This document shows positions 11,208 through 22,261 of a stretch of DNA of 64,000 nucleotides, in pieces (position 1 is the first letter of the stretch; every line of letters begins with the position of its first letter). The stretch spans positions 1 to 64,000 of the forward strand of contig CAJJDM010000114.1 in assembly GCA_905182975.1 (NCBI GenBank), in the 5' to 3' direction. The position numbers and the translations under genes were made by a program. This DNA is from Paramecium primaurelia. Lineage: Eukaryota; Ciliophora; Oligohymenophorea; Peniculida; Parameciidae. Below the pieces are notes generated by a model. That model saw only the letters and a list, made by a program, of their open reading frames with translations. It made no database searches and was not told the origin of the DNA.

Positions 11208-12549
11208 TCAATATTTTTATACAGGAGCTTCTGTTGAATTTTTTTCTACATATTATATATTATCTTTATTATTCTTGTTTCTATTTTTATCAAACTTTCC
11301 TTTCTTTTGTAATTATTAATGATTTATTTGAAATCTTTATTCTAAGGGAACACTCTAAACATTCTAATTACTTTCTTAATTTGTGTTTTATTGAGTTTAT
11401 TAAGAGACTGTATTTGATTGCTATTATTAATTTGAATAATGTTTTTATAAATGTTGATGTTTTTCATATGATTATTATTGTTTGTTGAAACCTTATTCAT
11501 TATTATTATTATTGTTATATTAGTTCTATTAATATTGATTTTAATAAAATCCATTATTAAATTACCAATATTAAGGAGTTTATTAGAATTAATATCCTAA
11601 TTTTATAAAATATTATATACCAACAAATGGCTACTAATAATATTATTGATAAGGTTATTGATAGTAAAATTATTAGCCATATTGAGACTAGTAATAAGAG
11701 CCTTATGCTTTTCTATTTGTTTTTTTCCTTTCATATGAAGCTACAGAAAAAGAGAATGGTATAGTTTCAAAGACTGCTGATAATTCCTAAAATTTTTTCT
11801 CAAATCTTATATTATTGGTTCTTTCCTATCTACTTTAAAACTTAAATTTATATATTTCAAATACTTCCAATTTATCCAATTAAGGAAATTCTTCAAACAA
11901 ACTCTTATTTGTCTTTTCCATTTAGAAAATTCTTGCCATTTTAATGCCATTATCTACAGTCAGTTCAGTGCAATCAATTAGATCATAGACAGACTTTAAA
12001 GTTTCTTCACTACCTTCTAATTTTTAGATTTATTTAATTTCATCAAAATGTTTAAATGGTATATCTTTGACATAAAGCTGAGATGAAATAATATTAACTA
12101 ATACCCATTAAATCTGAAATGTCCCAAACCATTTATTCTCAATTAACCAATATTTAAAATGGGCTTTTGCATTAAATTCAGATGTTAATTTAGCCATTCC
12201 ACTAAAACACATACTATTTATTTCTGTAAAGAATAAATAAACATCTTCCTTTTTATTTCTGAATGCCTCATCTAATCTTTCATTTTTTCGAGAAGAGCTT
12301 TTCCTAAATTTATACATTACCTTGTCCAAATTCCATATTTCATAGCTCTATGAACATTATCTTCTCCTTATGTTCTTATTATAAAGAATCTGCAGTCCTT
12401 TAAATTATTTAAATTATGATCAATATTGATATTTGCTAAAGGAGGGAACTTGCTTCTTATTAAATCTATATCATCATAGTTTTCTAAGGATACAAAAGCC
12501 TGCTAAAAGTAAATTTTTTTTTATATACTTGGTCACTTGTTGCTTGCAT
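11208..12549 (-). CDS. YTH-domain RNA-binding protein with Q/N-rich tail
   Basis: Starts at ATG 12549; introns of 26 nt and 17 or 23 nt (two possible acceptor sites, both in frame) give 430-432 residues ending at TGA 11208. The N-terminal half is a YTH domain: CRFFIIRTQGEDNVHRAMKY, then GIW, LDEAFRNKKEDVYLFFTEIN, FSGMAKL, and KYWLIENKWFGTFQIQWVLV. The Trp of GIW and the two Trp that follow match the aromatic cage that holds N6-methyladenosine in this family. The C-terminal 180 residues are extremely rich in Gln, Asn and Tyr (runs such as QQPYQQYYQQP and NNNNNNEQG), coded largely by TAA/TAG. Family knowledge makes it an m6A reader; the low-complexity tail resembles the disordered region of YTHDF proteins but sits on the other side of the domain. 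An additional upstream exon near 12620-12720 cannot be excluded. Confidence 0.88.
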
Positions 12550-13502
12550 AAATAAAAATAAAAAGATTTAAATATATACTTAAATATATTTAATTGATTA
12601 TCATTTTTAAGAATATCATTTCGATGTTTAAGAGGCAATCCAAACTTAAGAAATACTTCTTTATTACCATCTAAATTAATTCATTCTCGTAAAATTGTAG
12701 ATATATTGTTAAAATTGACTACAAATAAATACTCAATTTATGTATTATGTTATAGTAGTTATCGCTCAAAACTACTTTATAATTTACAAGGTGATTTAAA
12801 AACCATATCTATATTTTAGTATTGTTCTATTCACTAAGATTTAAAATTGTATCTACTCAGTCATTAATAATATTTAAATGAAAATAATCAAATCAACAGT
12901 GTTTGACAAACTAAAATAATTATCTAATTAATAATAAGAGAGATGATCAAGAATAAATTAAGTAAGTATTTAATATTGAATCTCAAAATTCTATACTTAT
13001 ATTTAAATCATCAAATTAAAATCAGATTGAATAGTATATAATTTTTAAATCATACAAACAGAACAGCTTATTTAATCAATTATTCTTACACTAATGTATT
13101 TAAGAAATCATTAAGGTTTTAATGGGTTTTCTTTTTTTAAAATAGATTAATCATTAACTCAGAAAGATATTTAAATTTGTATTACTTATTTTTATGTTAT
13201 TTAGAATAAGTTTCTAATCCAAAGCCCTAATTTTAAAATAGTTCAGAAATAATTTTATTTTGGACTGATATTTATAAATATATATTATAACGACTATATT
13301 GGAAATGAGAAAGTTAACAAAATGCCATTTTTAAATAATCTCTCTGATAAAATTGGATTGTATTGAGACATTCTTTAGATTCTTTATGATTTTCAATATA
13401 TATGGATAATAAGGAAATTTTAAATAGAGATCTAAAATATCTTTTGGATGAATTTTTCTAATTTTTATTTGAAAATATATTTTTAAAAGAGTACCAACAA
13501 TA
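12550..13502. other. Intergenic, possible stray exon
   Basis: Mostly featureless AT-rich DNA between two minus-strand genes. On the minus strand near 12620-12720 a short stretch reads like coding sequence (GNKEVFLKFGLPLKHRND), followed by GTATAT as in a splice donor, but it has a TGA just upstream and fits the YTH frame only with an unusually long (44-nt) intron. It may be an extra 5' exon or a gene remnant. Confidence 0.35.
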
Positions 13503-13841
13503 TCATTTAACACATACACAAGATAAATTTACAATCTAAAGAGTTCTACAGATATGGCATTTTAGGGTTTCTGAATGCTAAGATTACATCATTTGATTTA
13601 AATCATCTTAACATAGAACATGTCCACACAATAATTTTACAGTATTTTCCTCATTAAGAGGGCAAAAACAGATGGGACATTCCTCCTCCTTATAAGTACA
13701 TTCAGTTTAAGTTGTAAGTATGAATTATGGAGTCTCATCTTCTTCTTGAATGAAGGCATTTTATCGAATCAATGCAGGAGGAGGTAACATTAATTCATCT
13801 AAATCCATTTCATCATAATTATAACTATCTGTGCCCTCCAT
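13503..13841 (-). CDS. Small RING-finger protein
   Basis: An intronless 112-residue frame from ATG 13841 to TGA 13503. The N-terminus is acidic and disordered, with a LMLPPPALI stretch. Residues about 54-100 form a RING-type zinc finger: CPIC, then CGHVLC, then CHIC. In the usual C-x2-C spacing after the CGH..C element the next ligand is an Asp (CQDD) instead of Cys; Asp can serve as a RING zinc ligand in some E3 enzymes. RING fingers recruit E2 ubiquitin-conjugating enzymes, so a small E3 or E3 subunit is the natural reading. No transmembrane segment. Substrate unknown. Confidence 0.8.
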
Positions 13842-14902
13842 GCCTTTCTTTAGCTATTTAAAAAAGCTTTAAAATTTTTAATTTTTATTAAACTTCTCAT
13901 GCCTTATTTAGATTTAAATTCCAAATCTCGTCAGATCAAAACAATACTATTTTTGAAGCTGATGATTTAATTTGCCTTTACAAAATAAAAAAAAACCTAG
14001 AATTTATAAACAAAAATAAAATAGCTTATATTTATATATCAAATTATTCTTCCAATAAACAATTTAGATTATTCTAAATATTTATGAAAACAAGTTGTAT
14101 TTTAACTTTTAAGATTTAAAAAAATTAATTCATTTATATGAAAAATAACGAAAATAATCATATATATACTTATGTAGATTATCAAAAAGTGGTATTAATG
14201 TTATTGAATTACAAATTATGAAATTCAATAAATTCCATATATGATAAATGTTTAATTCTATTTTCTAAAAAAGTTATTATGATTCATAGTAATAAATTTT
14301 CAAAATCTTAATATATAATTCTTTGAAACTATTCCAGAATAATCCTTTTTTGATATATATTTTATTAAGGAAAGAAAATAATTCATAAAAATTTTATGAA
14401 ATTTTATTTATTTTAACCAATAGAAAAGTCTTAAAATTCTTATTTAGTATCATTAATTTTTAATTCATAAAGTTTAAGATATCTTGTACAACAAATAAAT
14501 TATTATTGAATACATATTTATATCTATTGATATGACTTTTATTTATCCATTTTTATAAGACACATATTCAAATTCATTTGAATTTTCTAATAAAAAATAG
14601 TTTAAGACAAAATTTTTGAAGGATATAAAAAATAATAAATAAAAATTAACATAGCTATAGTCTACTTAATTAGTATACTATTATGTTTATAATTTTAATC
14701 TAATAGCTTAATAATTTGTCATAGTTTTAATTAATTTAATAATAATGCACTCATTCTCAGTTATAGTTCTCTTTGATCTCTTTTCAAGTAACCTCTATGT
14801 AATAGGCAATTATTCTTAATTACAATAATGTAATATTTTAAAGAGTAGACTGTAATCTATAATAAAAAAAGAAAGCTTAGTAGTTGTTTACAGAATTAAA
14901 TT
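13842..14902. other. Intergenic, AT-rich
   Basis: About 1 kb with very low GC and no convincing frame. A plus-strand frame from 14746 begins with a hydrophobic signal-like stretch (MHSFSVIVLFDLFSS) but I could not connect it by a plausible intron to the small ORF at 14903. Confidence 0.4.
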
Positions 14903-15058
14903 ATGAGTCTAAATTTTTTATAATAATTTTAGTTCAATTATGAATTCACTCAAGGCTGTTATACTGATTTCAAATTCTATAATTTGAAAGAAGATACAGA
15001 AAATGAATTCTACTTGACACAACCACTTAATAGAGAATCAAAAATAAATTAAGAATGA
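14903..15058 (+). CDS. Small hypothetical protein, 51 aa
   Basis: A short frame from ATG 14903 to TGA 15056-15058. The C-terminal 40 residues (for example FNYEFTQGCYTDFKFYNLKE) have balanced composition and GC-richer codons than the flanks, which suggests real coding. It might be the last exon of a longer gene starting near 14746 whose intron I could not place. No family recognised. Confidence 0.4.
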
Positions 15059-15240
15059 AATTATTAAAAATATAGATTAGTTTAAAAGTTTTGTATTTTA
15101 TATATTAGAGTATATTTGTATATTTTGTAATAAATGATATGTATTAATATGTATATATGAATGTATTTTTTTGGTTTATCAATCTAAATAATTTATTATT
15201 TTATTTATAAAGTTTTATACCTTAACTATAGCATCTCAAT

Positions 15241-15249
15241 TTTTGGCGC
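15241..15249 (+). promoter_or_regulatory. E2F-like site
   Basis: TTTTGGCGC matches the eukaryotic E2F/DP consensus TTTSSCGC and is one of very few CG-containing octamers in this AT-rich intergenic DNA. It lies 81 bp upstream of the ATG of the CDT1-like gene, a class of gene that is a standard E2F target elsewhere. Confidence 0.4.
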
Positions 15250-15297
15250 TATTAATTTAATAGCAAAATGCGGGTTTATTTATTGATACCCGCATTT
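15248..15297. repeat. Two adjacent palindromes in a promoter
   Basis: GCTATTAATTTAATAGC (15248-15264) is a perfect palindrome around a central base, and it is followed at once by a stem of ten perfect pairs, AAATGCGGGT (15266-15275) with ACCCGCATTT (15288-15297), around a 12-nt loop. The GC content of the second stem is striking for this DNA. It sits between the E2F-like site and the ATG at 15330, so it may be a protein-binding site or a 5' UTR hairpin. Confidence 0.6.
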
Positions 15298-15329
15298 CGT
15301 TGTAAATAATAATAATTAATTAAGATAAG

Positions 15330-16256
15330 ATGAATAGCTACAAACTCATAAAAACGTAGTCAGACAATAACACTAATGGTGAAGATGAATCTACAAGACA
15401 TCTAAGTGAGTTAATAGATACCAAAATATCTTCAATTAAAGTAGCACCTACTACTCCTATTAATTTTCTTAGCCTTAGAGAGAGATTTGGGTAGATTTCA
15501 GATTAATATCCATTGCCAATTAAATTCTAATAATTATTATAAACAATGAGAAATATTGAATAAACGTATTGGAAAAAGAGAAAACCACTAACATATGATA
15601 TCAAAACTAATGCCATTAAAATATTATAAATTGGATAATTGTTAAAACTTGATAAAGATTTATATGAGGTAAAGATTGTAAATAAATCTATTGAATTGAT
15701 TTTTAATCATATTCCTACAGAAAATTTACCATAATTTTAGCCTTTTCAAAGCTAACTACCTCAAATTTTTGAAAAAAGGATTGCCTCTATAAGAAATAAA
15801 ATGGATAAATTAGTATAAGAAAAACATGAAGATTATTTGAAATTGATTGGATAAGAGAGTTTTTTAGAGTATTCTAAAGAGTTTAAGATCTATTATCCAA
15901 CCTTTGATATGAATTTTGTATAGGATATCTCACCAATATAATTGCCATTTCAAATATATTCTGATGAGCAGAGAGATTAAATTAAATAAATTGTTGAAAT
16001 AACTATTAAGTATTTCAATTAAAGATCTGTTTCATTTGTTTACTATAACAATTTAATATAGCACCTACTTAATAAAATACCAATGAATAAAGAGATAATG
16101 GAAAAGTCATTAATGTTTTTGATTAAAATATAGCCAGATTTCCTATAAATAACAAATGCAAAAAAAGAGCAATAGAAAAATAAATGGATTGTGTAAATTA
16201 ATAAATTGAGTACAGAATAAAAACAGATTGAATCCTTGAAAACTTATTTCTATTGA
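15330..16256 (+). CDS. Possible CDT1-like replication licensing factor
   Basis: An intronless frame of 308 codons from ATG 15330 to TGA 16254. It is soluble, mostly helical and basic. Residues about 60-125 resemble the CDT1 winged-helix pattern: a PLPIKFQQLLQTMRNIE helix, then a KPLTYDIKTNAIKIL segment, then QIGQLLKLDKDLYEVKIV and SIELIFNHIP. A second winged-helix-like portion near the C-terminus (LIKIQPDFLQITNAKKEQ, KWIVQINKL) is also where CDT1 has one. CDT1 loads MCM helicase at origins in G1. The identification is by pattern only and could be wrong; the E2F-like motif upstream is consistent with it. Codon use is like its neighbours. Confidence 0.55.
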
Positions 16257-16261
16257 TTTTC

Positions 16262-16906
16262 ATGTTTTATATTTATTTAATTTTTAATGATCTCTCTAAA
16301 TTATTAAAATAAATTATATAAAGTAATGATGATTACTAAAACTTAATAAAGGATTTATTAGAGAAATTAAATTAATCTTTCCATAGGATAAAAAAGGAGG
16401 AGGAAAATACATACTTTTTAAGAGAGAAAAAGTGGTTTTTTTGATGAAGATTAATTTTTTAACAGTTATTTAAAGCAATGAAAAGTTCCAAATTAGATAT
16501 TTCTAAATCATAAAGAATATGTATCATGATCTAAATTTAAATTATTTACTTTAAATAAAGAACAATTAATAAATACAGAATTAGATGATTTAAAAATAGG
16601 AATAAAAAAATAGATTTGTTTATTTATTTAATTTAAATCCTAAATGATGAACTTGAAAATGTATTTAAAATACTGTATTCTTATATCATTTTTAATTGTA
16701 ATCAATTTCTTTATTTTTATATCACAATAATTGATTGAAAAACAATATAAAAATATATATAGAATTGTAAGAGAATTATATGAGAATAAAATAAAAATAA
16801 ATATAGAATTATATAAAAGGTATTTGATAAAAGAAAGTTATCAAAATTCAATATCATATTTATTTATGATATAAAATTATATAAATAATATTTTGAAAAT
16901 ATAAAA
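16262..16906 (+). other. Coding-like but unresolved segment
   Basis: Three plus-strand stretches look coding but cannot be joined confidently. From ATG 16262 a frame gives 60 residues with LLKQIIQSNDDYQNLIKDLL and FLREKKWFF before TGA; a one-base change at the T7 run near 16435 would extend it through DEDQFFNSYLKQ. From about 16550 another frame is open for 120 codons to TGA 16908 and contains a hydrophobic helix (YCILISFLIVINFFIFIS). This may be a small membrane-protein gene with unusual introns, or a decaying copy. It fills the space between the CDT1-like gene and GSK3. Confidence 0.35.
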
Positions 16907-18160
16907 ATGATAAATAAGAAATCATCAACAAAATAGGCAACAAGAATGACAACACAGGCAAACGATCAATAAGAAGTAGTGACAGTAAGATAGATAACAA
17001 TAATTTCAAGTAAAATCAATAAGCATCTAAATATACTTTAAATTAAATTGTCGGTAATGGGACATTTGGAATGGTTTATCTGGTAAAAGATATATTAATT
17101 CTAGGCCACAAATAATTAAACAAATGAAAAAGTTGCTATAAAAAAGGTGTTCTAAGATAAACGTTATAAGAATAGAGAGCATTTAATAATTTAAGAATTG
17201 AATAACCCATGTGTTATAAAACTAAAAGAGGCATTTTTTACATAAGGTGATAAAGTAATAACAAATACATTTATAAAAAGGGTGATGATGTTTATTTAAA
17301 TTTGGTAATGGATTATATTCCTGACACATTAAGTAAGGTGATCAGATATTATAAGAAGGCTAAATAACCTTTTCCAGCAGCTTTGTTGAAAATATATAGT
17401 TATTAAATGTTTCGTGCACTAGCATATTTAGAAGGTATTAGATAGTTATATATAAAATGAAGGAATTGGAATTAGTCATAGAGATATAAAACCTTAAAAT
17501 ATTTTAGTTGATCCAAATAATCATATTCTCAAGATATGTGATTTTGGATCAGCCAAGAGATTGTAAAAAGGAGAACCAAATGTTGCTTATATTTGTTCAA
17601 GATATTATAGAGCACCTGAATTAATATTTGGAGCAACTGAATATACAACTGCTATAGATATGTGGTCTATAGGTTGTGTAATAGCTGAAATGACTATTGG
17701 AGAGCCTTTATTTCCAGGAGAGAGTGCCACAGATTAATTAGTTGAAATTATTAAAATACTTGGAACTCCAACTGTTGAATAAGTGAAATAAATGAATCCT
17801 ATGCATAAAGAATTCAAATTTCCATAAATTAAGAATCATCCTTGGAATAAAGTAAATTCATTTTATATAATTTTTTTAGGTATTTTAAAAGTTTAAACCT
17901 GATCCATTGTTTATAGATTTGATATCTAAAATAATGTTGTATCCTCCTAGAGAAAGATTGAGACCATTAGAAGCTTTGTCTCATCCTTATTTTAATGAAA
18001 TTAGAGATGAAAAATTTGGAATTCCAAATGTAAAGTTGCCTAATTTCTTTGATTTTACAAAAGGTATATCAAATCATGTTTAATTATAGAGGAATTATCA
18101 ATCTAACCTGAAATTGCGTTTAAGTTAACTCCATAGTGGTATTAGTAAAAGAGAATATGA
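16907..18160 (+). CDS. GSK3/shaggy-type serine-threonine kinase
   Basis: Six introns (26, 22, 26, 28, 28 and 26 nt) removed from 16907-18160 give exactly 366 codons including TGA. The kinase domain is complete: glycine loop IVGNGTFGMVYL, catalytic lysine VAIKKV, HRDIKPQNIL, CDFGSAKRL, the activation segment VAYICSRYYRAPELIFGATE with the paired Tyr conserved in GSK3, DMWSIGCVIAEM, GTPTVEQVKQMNP and FKFPQIKNHPWNKVF. These are diagnostic of GSK3 rather than of MAP kinases or CDKs. The short C-terminus matches the family (FDFT.EELS then TP). GSK3 acts on primed Ser/Thr substrates and in ciliates has been linked to cilia. The N-terminus has a Gln/Thr-rich leader of about 35 residues. The PP2C gene starts 19 bp after the stop on the same strand. 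Confidence 0.93.
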
Positions 18161-18179
18161 ACTTAATTATTTTTAATAA

Positions 18180-19966
18180 ATGAATCCCATTCGTGTCTAT
18201 CCACTTAAATTTACAAATCAAGATTCTATTGCAAATTCTCCTGGTCTTAAAAAGAAAGCTTAACCATCTGATCGTACATACACTTTTCAATTAAAGTATC
18301 ATCATATTAGAATTTAGTCCTCCTTCATAATAGAGTAGAAGTAATTAGAAAAGACATCCAACAGGAGGTATGAATATATAAGATGAAAAAATCAAGATTG
18401 TATAAATACAGTTTTACTATATTATCATAGGTTACTTAAAAAAAATTATAATTACTTTAACCATCTAGCTATTCCCCTAAAAAGAGAGTAATTAGTAACA
18501 ATAATGATAAACCATACATCTTCAAATTCTCAAATTAATCAAATGAAGTATAATTATTTTTAAATCATATCAAAGCCATTATCCCCAACAAAATTGCCAA
18601 ATTTGAAAAGAAGTGAATCAACAAATGCCCCTTAAGAACTTTAGGCTAGGATTGATCTAACCTAATCTTAAAGAAGAAGTAAAAGAACCGATGCTAGTAA
18701 TACAGACAACACTCCATAAGTACATTCATAAAATTTATAGTTAAGAATAAAACTTCATTTCTTAAATTGTATTAGGATTCTTCCCCAAAATTACGTTCCA
18801 TTTAGAGTAGGGTTAGTTCATAAGCTATTGTATAAGACATAAAAATAAAGCCTAAGATGCCTTAATAAATGATTATGTTACATGGAAGATCAACTAGTCA
18901 AGCTGCACTTGTCAATTCTAATGCAACAGAAGATGATGAACTATAAGATTTTGTTTAATTGTTTCTATCTAAGTATGTTAGATAATAATTTATAATTAAG
19001 AACTTAAGCAGGTCAAAATGGAAATAAATAAACGAAAACAAATCAAGATTCAATTATTATCTCGAATAATTTTGGAGGCATAAAAAATAGGTATAAAAAT
19101 TAGTAAATTTTAGATATTTATTCTCAGTTTGTGATGGTCATGGAGTATATGGACATTATGTTTCTTAATTAATTAAAAGAGTTTTACCTACAATAATAGA
19201 TTAATAATTGAAAATATTTATTGGGAAATAGGAAATAGATATTGGTGAAGATTTATATTCAGAAGTAGAGAAATGCTTTTAAAGTAGTTATTAAAAAATG
19301 ACTAAAGATTTGGTATATATTTAATAATATAGAATTAGTCATCTTGTGGAATTGATATAGCATTTAGTGGATCTACTTGTTCAACTGTATTTGTTTCAGG
19401 AAATAATTTATGGTGTGCTAATATTGGAGATTCAAGATCTGTATAATATTGTTATTTAAAATAAATAGATATTTATTGAATAGAATGGAGATTGCAACAA
19501 ATGGAAAATTGTTGAATTAAGTAATGATCATAAACCTGATTTACCAATTGAAAAGAAAAGGATTTTAGCAAGTAAAGGACGTGTATAACCATTTGTGGCT
19601 GAGAATGGTTAAAATATTGGACCAGCTAGAGTATGGTTGATGCATGAGCAAATTCCAGGATTAGCAATGAGTAGATCTTTTGGTGATTATGTTGCATCTA
19701 CAGTTGGTGTAATATCAGATCCAGAATTAATTTATCACAAAATGACATCAAAATGTGGATTTTTGGTTGTAGCTAGTGATGGTGTATGGGAATTTTTAAA
19801 CAATGATGAAATTCAACATATTATTTGCAGTTATTGGAGTCCTTAAATGAATGCTAAAAAAATTGATGAAATGGTAGAAAGTATTATAAGAGAATCTACT
19901 AGAAGATGGCAAGAAGAGGATGATGTGGTTGATGATATTTCAATAATTATTGCATATTTCTCTTGA
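18180..19966 (+). CDS. PP2C-family protein phosphatase with long N-terminal extension
   Basis: Eight introns (22, 31, 28, 26, 28, 23, 26 and 28 nt) removed leave 525 codons with TGA at 19964. The first 240 residues are basic and low in complexity (Pro, Ser, Gln, Lys). The C-terminal half is a complete PP2C domain: VCDGHGVYGHYV with the metal-binding DGH, SGSTCSTVFVSG, WCANIGDSRS, LSNDHKPDLP, GPARVW, GLAMSRSFGDYVASTVGV, GFLVVASDGVWEF and DDISIIIAYF with the last metal-binding Asp. These metal-dependent phosphatases remove phosphate from Ser/Thr. The extension could target the enzyme or carry phosphorylation sites. It lies immediately downstream of GSK3 and converges tail-to-tail (117 bp) on another PP2C gene. 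Confidence 0.92.
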
Positions 19967-20083
19967 TTATTTTAATATGTTGAAATCTGAGAATTTAAGA
20001 ATTTCTTTAGATTATTTTTTAATTGATTGATTATTAATTAATTAGGAAGAGATAAAAACAAAATAATCAGAATTGAATTAAAT

Positions 20084-20975
20084 TCATAATGGGAATACCA
20101 TTATAGTTACATTGTCTCTTATATAATCACTTGATATTGCTTAATATAACTATTTTGCTAAATTCTTATTTTAATCAAGTTTCTGAATGATCTATAAAAC
20201 TTCTTATTCCGAAAGTTCCTAAAATAAATTAAATATATTTACATCCCAGAAACCATCACTAGCCATAACTATAAATCTATCATTCTCTGTAATTTAATAT
20301 CTGAAGATTTCTGGTTCACTAATAATATATTTTTTAAGATAAAAATCTCCAAATGATCTTGTAACAGTTAATTATCCAGAGACTCGACTAATATTTTATC
20401 TCTTTGTTATAAGTCTAAATATTTAAAAATGATAATTATACCCTCCTTATTTATGTATTCTCTAATATTCTTCTTTTGATTAGGGAATATGAATAGAATT
20501 TAATTATTCAAATGAATTCTCTCTAAATACAATTGCTTTAGAATCTCCTAGATTTGTTATTGTAACAGTTTTATTTTAAATAGACAATAATATAGCAACT
20601 GATCCAGATTACATGTATTATGTTAAATTATTATCAATATCACTAAACACTACAAATATTAAATTGTATATAATACCTTTTTTATATTCCTCATCTGACA
20701 TTTCATTTTGTAATCTTTATAATAAATTTTGTTATAAATAATCAGCAACATGAGATGATCCATGACCATCAAAAATTGCATAATGATTATTCAAAACTTA
20801 ATACTAAAAATAATTAAATATTAAATATTACTCTGTCAAGCATTTCTCTTCTAGATCCACGATTCATATATAAATGATATTTTTCATTTGATTCTTCTAA
20901 CTCATCGAATTACTCACATAAATCATCCACTACTTGTTGATTTTACTCATAATTTATTACTATTTCTAAATCCAT
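20084..20975 (-). CDS. PP2C-family protein phosphatase, compact
   Basis: ATG at 20975, introns of 28 and 27 nt (frame-setting) and probably a third of 24 nt inside FWD...ELS, giving about 270 residues to TGA 20084. The catalytic motifs are YAIFDGHGSSHVADYL, SGSVAILLSI, ITNLGDSKAIVFR, LTVTRSFGDFYLKK, IVMASDGFWD and DNVTIMVFPL. It has the DGH, SDG and final DN metal ligands of PP2C and a short acidic N-terminus. It is smaller than the neighbouring phosphatases and lacks their extensions. Converges with the PP2C at 18180-19966. Confidence 0.88.
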
Positions 20976-21053
20976 TATAAAAATAAGTTATTTTTTTTTA
21001 TTACTACAAATTTTTATTACAATACAATAAATAGTTAAATTATTGATATAAAT

Positions 21054-22234
21054 TCATTATTGTTGGACTTACTATAACTTTTAATCTTTTTACATGATCC
21101 ACATCTAAACATATTGTACATTCTAAGCATTTTTTTTAATCCAATTATGTTATAATAAAGTCTATGCATCTAATCGTTTGTTTTAATCCTTATTTAAACT
21201 AAAATCAATATTCAAATCCTACCATATATTAACAAAATCCCTCATTTCTAAACTATAAGGATAATTATCCAATTTTGGAGAATCTGATTTCAAAATATTC
21301 TAAATCATTTGAATATATGTCATTTATTTATTGGAAACTGAATATGGATGTTTCCCAGTTGCCATTTCATATATAATTAATCCCAAAGACCATATATCTG
21401 ATGCATAAGAGTAGTTCTTACCTTCTGTTCTTTCTGGAGACCTATAACAAATAACAGAAATATCTTACATGTACATTAAAGTACCAACAAATGTTCTAGC
21501 TATTGCAATAGTGTTTTCTAATTATTTACTGATTCCAAAATCTGTCAATTTTATTTATCCTAAACTATTTATGAGAATATTTTCTGGTTTAATATCTCTA
21601 TGAAGTTAATGCTTCTACTAATGCAAATATTATAATCCCATAAGAATATTATAAGTTATTGTAGCAATAATTTATTCATTTATTAATTCACTTTAATTAT
21701 GCTTATAGATTTATTGAATAATGCTTCGTAATGATCCTTGATCCATATATTCAAGTACCAATCTTATGGTTCCTCAAAAATCAATGATAGAGCTACCTTC
21801 TTCATAATATGCACCATAAAATTTGATCAATTATTCACATTCACAACCATTTAAGAGTGTACTTAGATCATTTAACATCTAATGTCTTTTATCTTTATCA
21901 AAAACATTAATTATCTGATATAATAATAACATTGAATATTAACCTTTAAAGCTACTTAACAATTATAAGGTAAATATAATCCTTTACAAACATAACTAGA
22001 TACTCCTTATCCAATAACATCTCCAACTTTAATTTATTAATGTGTTATAGATTCTTAAGTATTTTGTATCTATTCTCCATTGGTTGTTGTTAATCCTTCA
22101 TTATTAATTTTAATTCCTGCTTTTGGAAATCTAACACTATTATGTCCACTAATAATTATAAATAATTTAAACATTTCGAATGTCATAGAACTATTTTATT
22201 CAAAATTAACTTCAATGTCAAATTCATCTTGCAT
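21054..22234 (-). CDS. MAPKK-like (STE-group) protein kinase
   Basis: Introns of 29, 24 and 27 nt removed from 22234-21054 leave 367 codons. The 24-nt intron matters: it contains an in-frame TGA. The kinase domain shows VIGQGVSSYV, VALKI, LVLEYMDQGSLRSII, LQYLHQQKHQLHRDIKPENI, LTDFGISKQL, FVGTLMYMSPER, DIWSLGLIIYEMATGKHPY. The subdomain VIII form (GT..YMSPER) and the overall order match MAP kinase kinases (MEK/STE7). The N-terminal 85 residues contain a folded-looking stretch of unknown kind (FEMFKLFIIISGHNSVRFPK). It starts 27 bp from the divergently transcribed BBS9 gene. MAPKKs phosphorylate a MAP kinase on Thr and Tyr; the partner is not in this window. Confidence 0.87.
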
Positions 22235-22261
22235 TTTATATAATATTAATTATATATATAT

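Noticed and set aside
11342..11554. Minus-strand frame rich in Asn and Ile, and the opposite plus-strand frame
   Set aside because: Both are shadows of the Q/N-rich tail of the YTH gene.
13331..13519. Minus-strand 62-codon frame next to the RING gene
   Set aside because: It overlaps the 3' end of the RING gene in another frame and its composition is AT-driven.
21760..21790. In-frame TGA in the MAPKK-like kinase taken as a stop or a recoded codon
   Set aside because: It lies inside a 24-nt GTAGCT...TTTGAG intron; removing it gives YYEEGTIRLVLEYM, the expected kinase sequence.
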